This document shows positions 27,031 through 34,200 of a stretch of DNA of 34,200 nucleotides, one piece after another. The translations under genes and the position numbers were made by a program. The number at the start of each line of letters is the position of its first letter. The first letter of the stretch is position 1. The notes under the pieces were generated by a model that saw only the letters and a list, made by a program, of their open reading frames with translations, was not told the origin of the DNA and ran no database searches. The stretch lies in NCBI GenBank assembly GCA_945947575.1, contig CAMEYM010000026.1, positions 1 through 34,200 on the forward strand, given 5' to 3'. The stretch comes from Rhizobium sp. Q54 (lineage in GTDB: Bacteria > Pseudomonadota > Alphaproteobacteria > UBA2966 > CAIVPW01).

Positions 27031-27989
27031 GCGCCGGAAGCGTCTTCCGCCGGAGGCGACTGCTCTTCCGCGGCCTTGGTGAGACGACCGACGCCAGCGA
27101 TGCGCACGCGCTTGACGCGGCGCGGGTCGGAATCGAGCACCTCGAATTCGAGGCCGGTCGGATGGGCGATCAACTCGCCGCGCATCGGCACGCGACCGGC
27201 GAGCGAGACCAGCAGCCCGCCGACCGATTCGATTTCCTCTTCGTGCTCCTCGGGCACCAAGGCGACGCCGAGGCGCTCTTCGAGGTCGCTGACGGGTGCG
27301 CGCCCCTGGGCGAGGATGCTGCCGTCGGCTTTGACGGTGAACATCGGGCCCTGGACGCGCGCGTGCTCGCCTTCGATCTCGCCGACGATCTCCTCGACCA
27401 GGTCTTCGATCGAAACGAGTCCGTCGCTGCCGCCATACTCGTCGACGACGATGGCGAGGTGGACGCGCGTCAGGCGCATCTTCAGCAACAAGTCGACGAC
27501 CAGCATCGAGGCCGGCACGAACAGAATCTCGCGCACGATACGGCGCAAGTTGAAGGTCTTGGCGCGATCCCAGAACTCGAGCAAGTCCTTGATGTGGACG
27601 AAGCCAAGGACGTCATCGAGGCTGGCGCGATACACGGGCAGCCGCGAGTGCACGCCGTCGCGGAACAACTTGATCAGCTCCGGCAAGCGGATGTCCTCGC
27701 CAACGGCGACGATGTCGGCGCGTGGCACCATGACGTCGCCGACGCGCACCTCGCCGAGCTTGAGCACATTGAGAAGGATGAGCTTCTCGCCGGGCGTCAG
27801 GTTGTCGAACGCCCTCGCGTCTTCGCCGAGACGGTCGGCGAGAGTTTCGTCTGCGTCGTCGCCGCGACCGGCGAGATTGCGCAGCCAGTCGCCGAACGTC
27901 TGGGCGACGGACGGCTGCTGCTCGGCCGCGGCCTCGGCGGCGCGCGCCGCCTCTTCGAGTTCCGCGGGATCGTCGGGGCGGCGACTCAT
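27027..27989 (-). CDS. CorC/HlyC-type CBS-domain protein
   Basis: A 320-residue cytoplasmic protein. A helical N-terminus leads into two CBS domains, the first with VRVGDVMVPRADIVAVGEDIRLPELIKLFRDGVHSRLPVYRASLDDVLGFVHIKDLL. The second has MLVVDLLLKMRLTRVHLAIVVDEYGGSDGLVSIEDLVEEIVGEI, whose DEYGG motif is typical. The C-terminal CorC_HlyC (transporter-associated) domain follows with LEERLGVALVP and VGGLLVSLAGRVPMRGELIAHPTGLEFEVLDSDPRRVKRVRI. No membrane segment is seen, so it is the short, soluble form, as in E. coli YbeX. It probably modulates ion transport or ribosome maintenance. Overlaps on both sides are ATGA. Confidence 0.92.
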   Translation of the reverse strand: MSRRPDDPAELEEAARAAEAAAEQQPSVAQTFGDWLRNLAGRGDDADETLADRLGEDARAFDNLTPGEKLILLNVLKLGEVRVGDVMVPRADIVAVGEDIRLPELIKLFRDGVHSRLPVYRASLDDVLGFVHIKDLLEFWDRAKTFNLRRIVREILFVPASMLVVDLLLKMRLTRVHLAIVVDEYGGSDGLVSIEDLVEEIVGEIEGEHARVQGPMFTVKADGSILAQGRAPVSDLEERLGVALVPEEHEEEIESVGGLLVSLAGRVPMRGELIAHPTGLEFEVLDSDPRRVKRVRIAGVGRLTKAAEEQSPPAEDASGA

Positions 27990-28789
27990 CGCTTGGATCG
28001 GCGCGCCGGCTTGGATTTGCTCGCGGCGGGCCGGCGGGGGGGCGCCTTCTTCTTCGGCGCTGCCTTGCGGGGTGCGGGCTTGCGGGCAGGCGCCTTCTTT
28101 GCGACCGGCTTCTTGGCCGCAGCGCGCTTCGCCGGGGCTTTCTTGGCAGCCAGCTTCTTCGGAGCCACCTTCTTGGCAGCGGCCTTCTTGAGGGCAGGTT
28201 TCTTAGGAGCGGCTTGGGCCTTCGGCGCTGCGGCGGGTGCCGCGACGGGCGGCGGGACCGGCTCGGGCGCGGCCTCTTCCTTCGGCGGCAACTCGGCGTA
28301 CGGATCGCCGATGCCCATGGCCTTCAGGACGCGGCGCTCGAGATTCTCCATGCTCTCGGCATCCTCGTTGCGCTCATGGTCGTAGCGGCACAGGTGCAGG
28401 GTGCCGTGCACGAGCAGGTGCGCAAGGTGATGGTCGAAGGTCTTGCCCTGGTCTTCGGCCTCAGCCACGACGCGCTCGTACGAGAGGACGATGTCGCCGA
28501 GGATAAGTGGACGGGCGCGCACGGTATAGGCACCGCCCTCGTCGTCGAGCGGCTCGCCTGGGAACGCCAGCACGTTGGTCGCCTTGTCGATGCCACGATG
28601 CTCGTTGTTGAGAAGGCGCAGCTCGCGATCGTCGCTGAGCACCAGCGACACTTCGGAATCGGAGTGGACGCGGCCGCTCGCCTCGACGGCGCGCTGCACA
28701 ACCTCCGTGACGAACTTCGGCACGTCGGGCTTGTTGGCCTGCCACAATTCTGAGGGGGCCATGATTCGGACGAGGCAATTCTCGGTCAT
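27986..28789 (-). CDS. ybeY: rRNA maturation endoribonuclease YbeY with histone-H1-like C-terminal tail
   Basis: A 267-residue protein, about 100 longer than usual. The YbeY domain (about 1-165) has LSDDRELRLLNNEHRGIDKATNVLAFP and the zinc motif H128-x3-H132-x5-H138 in HLLVHGTLHLCRYDHE. CRYDH replaces the more common GYDH text, but the three His are intact. YbeY processes 16S rRNA and takes part in ribosome quality control. Residues 170-190 are a Pro/Glu/Ala linker, and residues 191-267 are a Lys/Ala/Pro tail of repeats such as KKAAAKKVAPKKLAAKK and KKPVAKKAPARKP, like histone H1, AlgP or bacterial H1-like proteins. The tail is very basic and probably binds nucleic acid. ATGA overlaps on both sides place it in the miaB-phoH-ybeY-corC-lnt unit. 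Confidence 0.95.
   Translation of the reverse strand: MTENCLVRIMAPSELWQANKPDVPKFVTEVVQRAVEASGRVHSDSEVSLVLSDDRELRLLNNEHRGIDKATNVLAFPGEPLDDEGGAYTVRARPLILGDIVLSYERVVAEAEDQGKTFDHHLAHLLVHGTLHLCRYDHERNEDAESMENLERRVLKAMGIGDPYAELPPKEEAAPEPVPPPVAAPAAAPKAQAAPKKPALKKAAAKKVAPKKLAAKKAPAKRAAAKKPVAKKAPARKPAPRKAAPKKKAPPRRPAASKSKPARRSKR
27989..28237 (-). repeat. Lys/Ala/Pro repeat coding region in ybeY
   Basis: This stretch encodes the basic tail, built from imperfect KKxxAKK and KKAPAxK units about 5-8 residues long. Repetition at the DNA level is imperfect; the plus strand shows recurrent GGCxxCTTCTT blocks. The length is likely to vary between strains. Confidence 0.65.
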
Positions 28790-29820
28790 GATCGATCGTC
28801 GATGCCGCTTTCGGCTTCCCTGGTTTCGTAAGCTTTGACGATGCGGGTTACGAGCGGGTGACGCAACACGTCGGCCTGCCCGAACTGCAGGAAGGCGACG
28901 CCTTCCATACCGGCAAGCACGGACACCGCCTCTTTCAGGCCGGATTTCATGCCCTTGGGCAGGTCGATCTGAGAGAGGTCGCCGGTCACCACCATGCGCG
29001 AGTTTTCGCCCATGCGGGTCAGCGCCATCTTCATCTGCGCGGGCGTGGTGTTCTGCGCCTCGTCGAGAATGATGAACGAGTCCCCCAGCGTGCGGCCGCG
29101 CATGAAGGCGAGCGGCGCGATCTCGATCTCGCCGGATTCCAGCAGCCGCGCCACGCGGTCGGCCGGCATGGTGTGATAGAGCGCGTCGTAGAGCGGACGC
29201 ATGTACGGGTCGACCTTCTCGCGCAGGTCACCGGGCAGGAAGCCGAGACGCTCGCCGGCTTCCACCGCCGGGCGCGACAGAATGATGCGCTCGACGCGCC
29301 CCTCCAGCAGCATCGACACGCCGACAGCGACGGCGAGGAATGTCTTGCCGGTGCCGGCGGGGCCCAAGCCGAACACCAATTCCTTGGCGCGCAGCTCGCG
29401 GATGTATTCGGCCTGGTTGGGCGAGCGCGCCGCGATGGGCTTGCGGCCGCGAGTCTGGATGACGGTGTCGTCGGCCTCCCAGCCCGCCTCGCCGGCCTTG
29501 GCGTGCGCCGGCGCGCCACGCTCGGCCATGCGGATGGCGCTGGAGACGGCGGCGTCGCCGACATCGAGGCCGCGGCGCGCCTGGTCATAGAGGGTCGTGA
29601 GGACGATCTTGGCCCCCTGCTGCGCGGCGGCCGGGCCGGAGATCGACACGCGATTGCCGCGCGAGGAGACAACGACGCCGAGATCCTTCTCTATGCGCGC
29701 GAGGTGGCGATCGTGTTCGCCGAAGAGCTGGCTGAGCAGGCGGTTGTCGTCGAAGTTCAGCAGCAGCGGCGGGCGTGCTGCGACCTTGGCCGCGGGCCTG
29801 CGCGGGGCGGAGGCTTTCAA
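28786..29820 (-). CDS. phoH: PhoH-family ATPase
   Basis: A 344-residue protein with a TTG start at 29820 that overlaps the miaB stop (TTGA). The N-terminal part (about 1-110) resembles the KH-like region, with [30 protein letters not shown]. The PhoH P-loop domain has the Walker [34 protein letters not shown], Walker [24 protein letters not shown] and [12 protein letters not shown]. The PhoH/PhoL class next to ybeY is an RNA-helicase-like ATPase that acts with YbeY in rRNA processing. No good ribosome site precedes the TTG, so translational coupling to miaB is likely. The overlap with ybeY is ATGA. Confidence 0.95.
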   Translation of the reverse strand: MKASAPRRPAAKVAARPPLLLNFDDNRLLSQLFGEHDRHLARIEKDLGVVVSSRGNRVSISGPAAAQQGAKIVLTTLYDQARRGLDVGDAAVSSAIRMAERGAPAHAKAGEAGWEADDTVIQTRGRKPIAARSPNQAEYIRELRAKELVFGLGPAGTGKTFLAVAVGVSMLLEGRVERIILSRPAVEAGERLGFLPGDLREKVDPYMRPLYDALYHTMPADRVARLLESGEIEIAPLAFMRGRTLGDSFIILDEAQNTTPAQMKMALTRMGENSRMVVTGDLSQIDLPKGMKSGLKEAVSVLAGMEGVAFLQFGQADVLRHPLVTRIVKAYETREAESGIDDRS

Positions 29821-31178
29821 AGCGCGAGCCGGCCGGTGAGGCTGTTCGGATTGGCGGCGACCACATCGACCGCGGCGACCGAGCCGAGCAGGCCCGCCGG
29901 CGCATCGACGTGGACCGCGTGCATGTAGGGGCTGCGGCCGGCGAGCTGTCCCGCCTTGCGGCCGCCGCGCTCTAGCAGGACGTCGAGGGTGCGGCCGACC
30001 ATCGTCTTGTCGAAGGCGATGCGTTGCGCCTCGAGTTTCGCAAGGAGCGCGGCGAGCCGCTCTTCCTTCACCGAGTCGGCCATCTGGTCGCCGTGATCCG
30101 CGGCGGGCGTGCCCGGGCGCGCGCTGTACTTGAACGAGTACGCGTGTGCGTAGCCGACGTCATCGACCAGGCGCAGGGTGTCGGCGAAGTCCGCGTCGGT
30201 CTCGCCCGGAAAGCCGACGATGAAGTCGCCCGACAGGGCGATGTCGGCGCGCGCATCGCGCAGCGCATCGACGACGCGACGGTAGTCGTCGGCGCGATGG
30301 CGGCGATTCATTGCCGCCAGGATGCGGTCGGAGCCGGACTGCACCGGCAGGTGCACGAAGGGCATCAGCGCCGGCACCTCGGCGTGGGCGCGAATGAGAT
30401 CGGCGTCCATGTCGAGAGGATGCGAGGTGGTGTAGCGGATGCGCTGCAAGAGCGGGATCTCAGCGAGACGGCGCACCAGCTCGCCGAGCGAGCAGCGGCC
30501 GCCGTCGGCGCGCTCGCCGTGGTAGGCGTTGACATTCTGGCCCAAGAGCGTGATCTCGCGCGCGCCGAGCTCGACCAAGCGCTCGGCTTCGGCCTGCACG
30601 TCGGCGAACGGGCGCGAGTATTCGGCGCCGCGCGTGTAGGGCACGACGCAGAACGTGCAGAACTTGTCGCAGCCTTCCTGCACTGTGAGGAACGCAGCGG
30701 CCGCGGACGAGGTCTGCGCGGGGAGCGCGTCGAACTTCGAGACGACGGGGAACTCCGTATCGACCGCCTGGGTCTTGCTTGCCTCGAGGGCGGCGACGAG
30801 GTCGCCGAGGCGATGGTAAGCCTGCGGTCCGACGACGAGATCGACGAACGGCGCGCGGCGCTGCATCTCGCCGCCTTCGGCTTGCGCGACGCAGCCCGTC
30901 ACCGCGATGCGGAGGTCACGCCCCTCGCTGCGCCGGAAGCGGCGCAAGGCGTTGAGGCGGCCGAGTTCGGAGTAGACCTTCTCGGCGGCCTTCTCGCGAA
31001 TGTGGCAGGTGTTGATGACGACGAGGTCAGCCTCTTCGGGAGTCGCGCACGCAGCGTAGCCTTGGCCGCAGAGCACATCCGTCATGCGCGCGGAATCGTA
31101 GACGTTCATCTGGCAGCCGTAGGTCTTGATGAACAGCTTCTTGGTCAACGGTTCCAGCTCCGGCTGGGGCACAGGCAA
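29817..31178 (-). CDS. miaB: tRNA-2-methylthio-N6-dimethylallyladenosine synthase MiaB
   Basis: A 453-residue radical SAM methylthiotransferase with a TTG start at 31178 (a GTG at 31172 is an alternative). The N-terminal MTTase domain has the three auxiliary-cluster Cys C22 (TYGCQMN), C58 (NTCHIREKA) and C96 (TGCVAQ). The radical SAM domain has C170-x3-C174-x2-C177 ([10 protein letters not shown]), then [29 protein letters not shown] and [16 protein letters not shown]. The C-terminal TRAM domain is in the last 65 residues ([25 protein letters not shown]). It makes ms2i6A37 in tRNAs. It overlaps phoH by 4 bases and follows plsC by 75 bases that hold a small hairpin. Confidence 0.96.
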   Translation of the reverse strand: MPVPQPELEPLTKKLFIKTYGCQMNVYDSARMTDVLCGQGYAACATPEEADLVVINTCHIREKAAEKVYSELGRLNALRRFRRSEGRDLRIAVTGCVAQAEGGEMQRRAPFVDLVVGPQAYHRLGDLVAALEASKTQAVDTEFPVVSKFDALPAQTSSAAAAFLTVQEGCDKFCTFCVVPYTRGAEYSRPFADVQAEAERLVELGAREITLLGQNVNAYHGERADGGRCSLGELVRRLAEIPLLQRIRYTTSHPLDMDADLIRAHAEVPALMPFVHLPVQSGSDRILAAMNRRHRADDYRRVVDALRDARADIALSGDFIVGFPGETDADFADTLRLVDDVGYAHAYSFKYSARPGTPAADHGDQMADSVKEERLAALLAKLEAQRIAFDKTMVGRTLDVLLERGGRKAGQLAGRSPYMHAVHVDAPAGLLGSVAAVDVVAANPNSLTGRLAL

Positions 31179-31213
31179 TGGCAGCAGCCGGTATCCCGGG
31201 CCGCAGCGCGCGT

Positions 31214-31244
31214 CTTGGATGGATGCACGACGTTAGCATCCAAG
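31214..31244 (-). other. Hairpin between plsC and miaB
   Basis: On the minus strand CTTGGATGC and GCATCCATCCAAG pair around a 9-base loop with a 4-base ATCC bulge. It starts 9 bases after the plsC stop. There is no T run, so an mRNA-stability or attenuation role is more likely than termination; this is inference. Confidence 0.4.
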
Positions 31245-31253
31245 GGTCCGCAG

Positions 31254-32087
31254 TCAAGCCGGGGGCGGCGGGGCGGCTACCGCGGGTTGGGGCACCGCAA
31301 CCACCTGTTGCGGGCGGCCGTTGATGGCGCGCGCGTGACCCTCCGTCACCCGCGCCTGGCAGAACTGCGCAAGCTCCTTGCGCGACGGGAACTCGTTGGG
31401 GCGCACCGGCGCGTGAAACTGCACCACCACCCGCGCGTAGCCATGACCCAGCACCTGCCACAGATGCGACGGCAACGACATCTTGCCGTACCAAGTCAGG
31501 CGATGGCGCTGTCGCCGCCCGAGCGGAAACCCATCGAGATGCGTGTATGCGATCGACACCGGCTGCACGGTCGGCAGCCGGCCACCGCCGACGTCGGTCT
31601 CGGCCGCCGAGAACATCGCCGACTTGAACGGCCGCACGCTGTTGCCGTCGCCGTTGGTGCCTTCGGCAAACAAGACGATGTTGTCGCCGGAGCGCAGGCG
31701 CGTCTGGATGTCGTTGACGCCCTCTTTGGTCTTGCCGCGACGCCGCTCGATGAACACCGAGCGCTGCAACTTGGCGAGGATCGAGAATCCGGGCCAGCGC
31801 GCGATCTCGCTCTTGGCGACGAAGGACAGCGGCGCCGTCGTGCTGAGCACCACGATGTCGAGCCACGACGAGTGGTTGGCGATGAACAGTACCGGCCCGT
31901 CCGCCGAAGGCGACCCGAACACCTCGATCCGAATGCGCAGCGTGCGCACCACGAAGCGATGGAACATGACGGGCAACGCGCGCTGAAGGCGGGAGCCCGT
32001 CAGGACGAAGGCGAACTGGACGGGGATGAGGACGAACGTCCAGGCCAGCAGGACGGTCAGTCGCCATACGCGGAGGATGTTCAGCAT
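31254..32087 (-). CDS. plsC: 1-acyl-sn-glycerol-3-phosphate acyltransferase (PlsC family)
   Basis: A 277-residue protein from the ATG at 32087; a TTG at 32120 would add 11 residues of low-quality sequence. A hydrophobic N-terminal helix (WRLTVLLAWTFVLIPVQFAFVL) anchors it in the membrane. The acyltransferase motifs are NHSSWLD (block I, H-x4-D) and VFIERRRGKTKEGV, and the block III variant LFAEGTNGDG replaces the usual FPEGT. It acylates lysophosphatidate in phospholipid synthesis. The C-terminal tail is Pro/Ala-rich (PQPAVAAPPPPA). It is on the same strand as fur and miaB and probably part of one unit with them. The lysophospholipid substrate has not been shown. Confidence 0.9.
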   Translation of the reverse strand: MLNILRVWRLTVLLAWTFVLIPVQFAFVLTGSRLQRALPVMFHRFVVRTLRIRIEVFGSPSADGPVLFIANHSSWLDIVVLSTTAPLSFVAKSEIARWPGFSILAKLQRSVFIERRRGKTKEGVNDIQTRLRSGDNIVLFAEGTNGDGNSVRPFKSAMFSAAETDVGGGRLPTVQPVSIAYTHLDGFPLGRRQRHRLTWYGKMSLPSHLWQVLGHGYARVVVQFHAPVRPNEFPSRKELAQFCQARVTEGHARAINGRPQQVVAVPQPAVAAPPPPA

Positions 32088-32138
32088 GTTCGGGCCGGCC
32101 GCGCCGGCGGACGCCGGCAACCCGCGACGGGGCGCAGG

Positions 32139-32612
32139 CTAGTCCTTCTTGTCGGCGTCGAGCGGCACACCGTAGAGCTCGAGGCGATGGTCAACCAGCC
32201 GAAAGCCGAGACGCTCGGCGACCTCGCGCTGCAGCTTCTCGATGCGATCGTCGGTGAACTCGATCACCTTGCCGGTGCGCACGTCGATGAGGTGATCGTG
32301 GTGCTGCTCGGGCGCCATCTCGTAGCGCGCCCGGCCATCGCCGAAGTCGTGGCGCGCCAGAATGCCGGCATCCCCGAACAGGCGCACGGTGCGATAGACC
32401 GTGGCGATGCTGATCTTGGGATCGACCGCGCTCGAGCGGCGATGCAGCTCCTCGACGTCAGGATGATCGGCCGATTCGGACAGCACGCGAGCAATGATGC
32501 GGCGTTGCTCCGTCATGCGGATGCCGCGCTCGCTGCACAACTCGTCGATCCGGCGCGAGTCCGGCGTGTTTCCGTGTTCCGAAACCTTGGCGCCGGACGG
32601 CACAGCAGGCAT
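32139..32612 (-). CDS. fur: Fur-family metalloregulator (Fur/Mur)
   Basis: A 157-residue protein. The winged helix has DELCSERGIRMTEQRRIIARVLSES and ISIATVYRTVRLFGDAGIL. The metal-binding region has HDFGDGRARYEMAPEQHHDHLIDVRTGKVIEFTDDRIEKLQREVAERLGF. It has no CxxC pairs, so the structural zinc site of classical Fur is absent. In alphaproteobacteria this class includes Mur, which senses manganese, and Fur, which senses iron; which of the two cannot be told here. It follows mucR by 9 bases. AAGAAGG is directly before the ATG at 32612, too close for an ideal ribosome site. Irr encoded elsewhere in the window gives the cell a second Fur-superfamily regulator. Confidence 0.9.
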   Translation of the reverse strand: MPAVPSGAKVSEHGNTPDSRRIDELCSERGIRMTEQRRIIARVLSESADHPDVEELHRRSSAVDPKISIATVYRTVRLFGDAGILARHDFGDGRARYEMAPEQHHDHLIDVRTGKVIEFTDDRIEKLQREVAERLGFRLVDHRLELYGVPLDADKKD

Positions 32613-32621
32613 CCTTCTTGG

Positions 32622-33044
32622 CTACCGCTTGACTCGCTTGCGGCGGCGCGTGGTGCCGAGGCCGATCTTCTTGGCGAGGTCGCTGCGCTGCGCGGCGTAG
32701 TTCGGCGCGACCATCGGATAGTCAGCCGGCAGTCCCCAGCGCTCGCGGTACTCGTCGGGCGTCAGGTTGTAGCGAGTCTTCAGATGCCGCTTGAGCATCT
32801 TCAGCTTCTTGCCGTCTTCCAAACAGACGATGTAGTCCGGCGTGATCGAACGCTTCAACGACACTGCCGGCGTCGGACGCTCCTTCGCCGCGAGCGCAGT
32901 GCCGACGCCGGCGAGCGCCGTGTAGACCTGCTGGATGAGCTGCGGCAAGTCCTGTATGGCAACGGTGTTGTTGGCGACGTGCGACGACACGATGTCCGTC
33001 GTGAACGCCAGAAGGTCGCTACTTGTTTCCGTTTTCTCGGTCAT
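32622..33044 (-). CDS. mucR: MucR/Ros-family transcriptional regulator with altered zinc ligands
   Basis: A 140-residue protein from the ATG at 33044; the frame extends to 33173 without family sequence. The N-terminal half (about 8-55) is the oligomerisation region. The DNA-binding domain has RSITPDYIVCLEDGKKLKMLKRHLKTRYNLTPDEYRERWGLPADYPMVAPNYA. The zinc ligands in Ros are Cys, Cys, His, His. Here C74 and H87 remain, the second position is D77 as in other MucR proteins, and residues 91 and 92 are Arg and Tyr, where the last His would be. The C-terminus is Lys/Arg-rich (TTRRRKRVKR). MucR proteins silence AT-rich DNA, control exopolysaccharide, motility and virulence genes, and repress themselves. 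A good promoter lies just upstream. Confidence 0.92.
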   Translation of the reverse strand: MTEKTETSSDLLAFTTDIVSSHVANNTVAIQDLPQLIQQVYTALAGVGTALAAKERPTPAVSLKRSITPDYIVCLEDGKKLKMLKRHLKTRYNLTPDEYRERWGLPADYPMVAPNYAAQRSDLAKKIGLGTTRRRKRVKR

Positions 33045-33077
33045 TACTCTCAATCCTGAGGATCGAAGTCTGCTTTG

Positions 33078-33106
33078 TATATATTGGCGGCCCGTGTCTC
33101 CGGCAA
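33078..33106 (-). promoter_or_regulatory. Predicted promoter of mucR-fur
   Basis: On the minus strand TTGCCG (33106-33101) and TATATA (33083-33078) have a 17-base spacer. Transcription would start about 25 bases before the mucR ATG. The AT-rich TATATA step and the AT-rich segment further upstream (about 33130-33185) are suitable for MucR autorepression. Confidence 0.65.
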
Positions 33107-33199
33107 CACGGAAATTCTTGCGCGGCCCGGATTGTCTTTGGGAATGGCGAGAATTCGCCGCTAAATACTGCAACTACTTGCAGTTAGGAGCTTGGGCAG

Positions 33200-33874
33200 T
33201 TAGCGCCTGGCCTCTTCGAGGGTCCGCGCATGCGGCTTGCGCACGTACAGCGGACGCGGCGCGCCCGGATCGCGAAACTCCGGCAGCGCGGCGCGCGCCT
33301 CGGCGAGCGCCGCGATCGTGCCGGCATCGGCGGCGCCAAAGCCGGTCAGAACGCGCACGGGCCGCGCGACGTACGGCGCGACGAGCGCGGCGGCGCTGCC
33401 AAGCAGAACAGCGTCGGCGGGCAGGGCACGCGAGGCATCGCGCAGCGGCAGCAGAACGGCATCTGCGTGCGGTGTTGCGCTGGCGCTGAAGGCCTGTGCG
33501 TAGACTTCGTCGTTGCGAGCATCGTTGACGACATAGAGCGATTCGCCGGCACGTAGGTCCGCGATCGCGCGTACCGCCACGGCGTGCAGCGTGCCGATGC
33601 CGATTGCCGGCACCTTCAGGACGAGTCGCAGTCCCCGTACCGCCGCGATACCAACCCGTACGCCGGTGAACAGGCCGGGCCCAATTCCCACCGCCAGCAG
33701 ACCGATATCCGCGTAGCGGAGCCCCGCCTCGGCCAGCGTCGCGGCAATGACCGGCAGCAATTGCTCCGCCTGGGTCTTGCCGTCGGCCAGCGTGCGGCCC
33801 GCAGCCACGCGGCCGCCGTTGCGCACGGCCACCGAGCCGCCGGCTTGGGCTGTTTCCACGGCCAGGACGATCAT
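33200..33874 (-). CDS. tsaB: tRNA threonylcarbamoyladenosine biosynthesis protein TsaB
   Basis: A 224-residue ASKHA-fold protein from the ATG at 33874 (a GTG at 33892 is an alternative). It begins MIVLAVETAQAGGSVAV and has KTQAEQLLPVIAATLAEAGL, LLAVGIGPGLFTGVRVGIAAVRGLRL and PLYVRKPHART near the end. TsaB is the inactive paralogue that partners TsaD in making t6A37 in tRNAs. In many bacteria rimI follows; here the next gene downstream is mucR, so rimI is not adjacent. It is divergent from the secreted deacetylase, with 59 bases between the starts. Confidence 0.93.
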   Translation of the reverse strand: MIVLAVETAQAGGSVAVRNGGRVAAGRTLADGKTQAEQLLPVIAATLAEAGLRYADIGLLAVGIGPGLFTGVRVGIAAVRGLRLVLKVPAIGIGTLHAVAVRAIADLRAGESLYVVNDARNDEVYAQAFSASATPHADAVLLPLRDASRALPADAVLLGSAAALVAPYVARPVRVLTGFGAADAGTIAALAEARAALPEFRDPGAPRPLYVRKPHARTLEEARR

Positions 33875-33933
33875 TCGGGGTAGCCGCTCCACAGGCAGCT
33901 CGGGCCGAAATCCTGGTGTATCCTTGGCCGCAT

Positions 33934-34200
33934 ATGCGTGACCTTGGCCTTGCCCTGAGAACCCTGCGCGCTGCCGCCGCGTGCATCGCGGCGGCCGTGC
34001 TGCTGAGCGCGCCGCACAGCGTGCATGGCCAGGCGGCGCAGTCGCCGGCAGCCCCGACGGGCGCGGTCATCGTGAACTACCACCGCTTCGGCGAGAATGA
34101 CATTCCCAGCACCAACATCCGGATCGAGCAGTTCGAGGCGCATATCGCCGAACTGAAGAACGGCCGGTTCAATGTGGTGCCGTTGACGGAGATCGCCGAC
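33934..34200 (+). CDS. Secreted polysaccharide deacetylase family protein, partial (3' end beyond window)
   Basis: Eighty-nine codons are visible from the ATG at 33934. Residues 1 to about 34 form a signal peptide (LRTLRAAAACIAAAVLLSAPHSVHG, then QAAQ). The mature part begins TGAVIVNYHRFGENDIPSTNIR, where VNYHRF is the first strand of NodB/polysaccharide deacetylase domains, followed by IEQFEAHIAELKNGRFNVVPLTEIAD, which matches the start of that domain. The metal-binding Asp/His residues lie beyond the edge, so activity cannot be judged. It would be periplasmic. It is the only gene running rightward at this end and is divergent from tsaB. Confidence 0.82.
   Translation, partial: MRDLGLALRTLRAAAACIAAAVLLSAPHSVHGQAAQSPAAPTGAVIVNYHRFGENDIPSTNIRIEQFEAHIAELKNGRFNVVPLTEIAD

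Noticed and set aside
30024-33059. An open frame of about 1000 codons on the plus strand
   Set aside because: It lies antisense to miaB, plsC, fur and mucR, all with strong family motifs. The translation is low-complexity Arg/Ala/Gly/Asp text typical of the complement of high-GC codons.

Overview
The window looks like chromosomal core sequence of a high-GC alphaproteobacterium, probably near Rhodospirillales; this placement is an inference. Three things point that way: an Irr-type Fur regulator, a MucR/Ros-type regulator, and the alphaproteobacterial gene order mucR-fur-plsC-miaB-phoH-ybeY-corC-lnt-HTH-metK-trmB followed by rimP-nusA-ylxR-infB-rbfA-truB-rpsO-pnp. Almost everything is on the minus strand. 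I see no insertion sequence, integrase, tRNA, rRNA or CRISPR array. No gene-free stretch exceeds about 300 bases.

Layout. (1) 1-5424, minus: a D-2-hydroxyacid dehydrogenase, a class I methyltransferase, a membrane protein of unknown function and a BatA/von Willebrand-type membrane protein cut by the left edge. (2) 5544-6385, plus: a DUF5655-like protein and a secreted SH3-domain protein. (3) 6390-9525, minus: an iron/peroxide module of irr, rubrerythrin, an Fe-S/CCG-domain protein and DUF3501, with ICE-like palindromes in front of irr and rubrerythrin. (4) 9578-12781: a DUF5681-type protein with a direct-repeat promoter, a WYL regulator divergent from a small monooxygenase-like protein, and a nitronate monooxygenase-type flavoprotein. 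(5) 12935-22480: pnp, rpsO, truB, rbfA, infB, ylxR, nusA and rimP, the transcription/translation supercluster. (6) 22695-25237: trmB, metK and an XRE regulator. (7) 25456-33044: lnt, corC, ybeY, phoH, miaB, plsC, fur and mucR. From miaB to lnt, four consecutive junctions are 4-base stop/start overlaps. (8) 33200-34200: tsaB, divergent from a secreted polysaccharide deacetylase cut by the right edge.

The genes mostly serve RNA handling: elongation control (NusA), initiation (IF-2), ribosome assembly (RimP, RbfA, YbeY), tRNA modification (TruB, TrmB, MiaB, TsaB) and decay (PNPase). Envelope lipid genes (PlsC, Lnt) and iron or global regulators (Irr, Fur, MucR) sit alongside.

I found no wholly new multi-gene system. 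The points most worth a second look are: two genes (ylxR, trmB) with no ATG/GTG/TTG start at the expected place, each with a short duplication at its 5' end; a histone-H1-like basic tail on YbeY; a dehydrogenase whose catalytic Glu is Ala; a MucR finger lacking zinc ligands; and an ICE box placed just upstream of the rubrerythrin -35 element.
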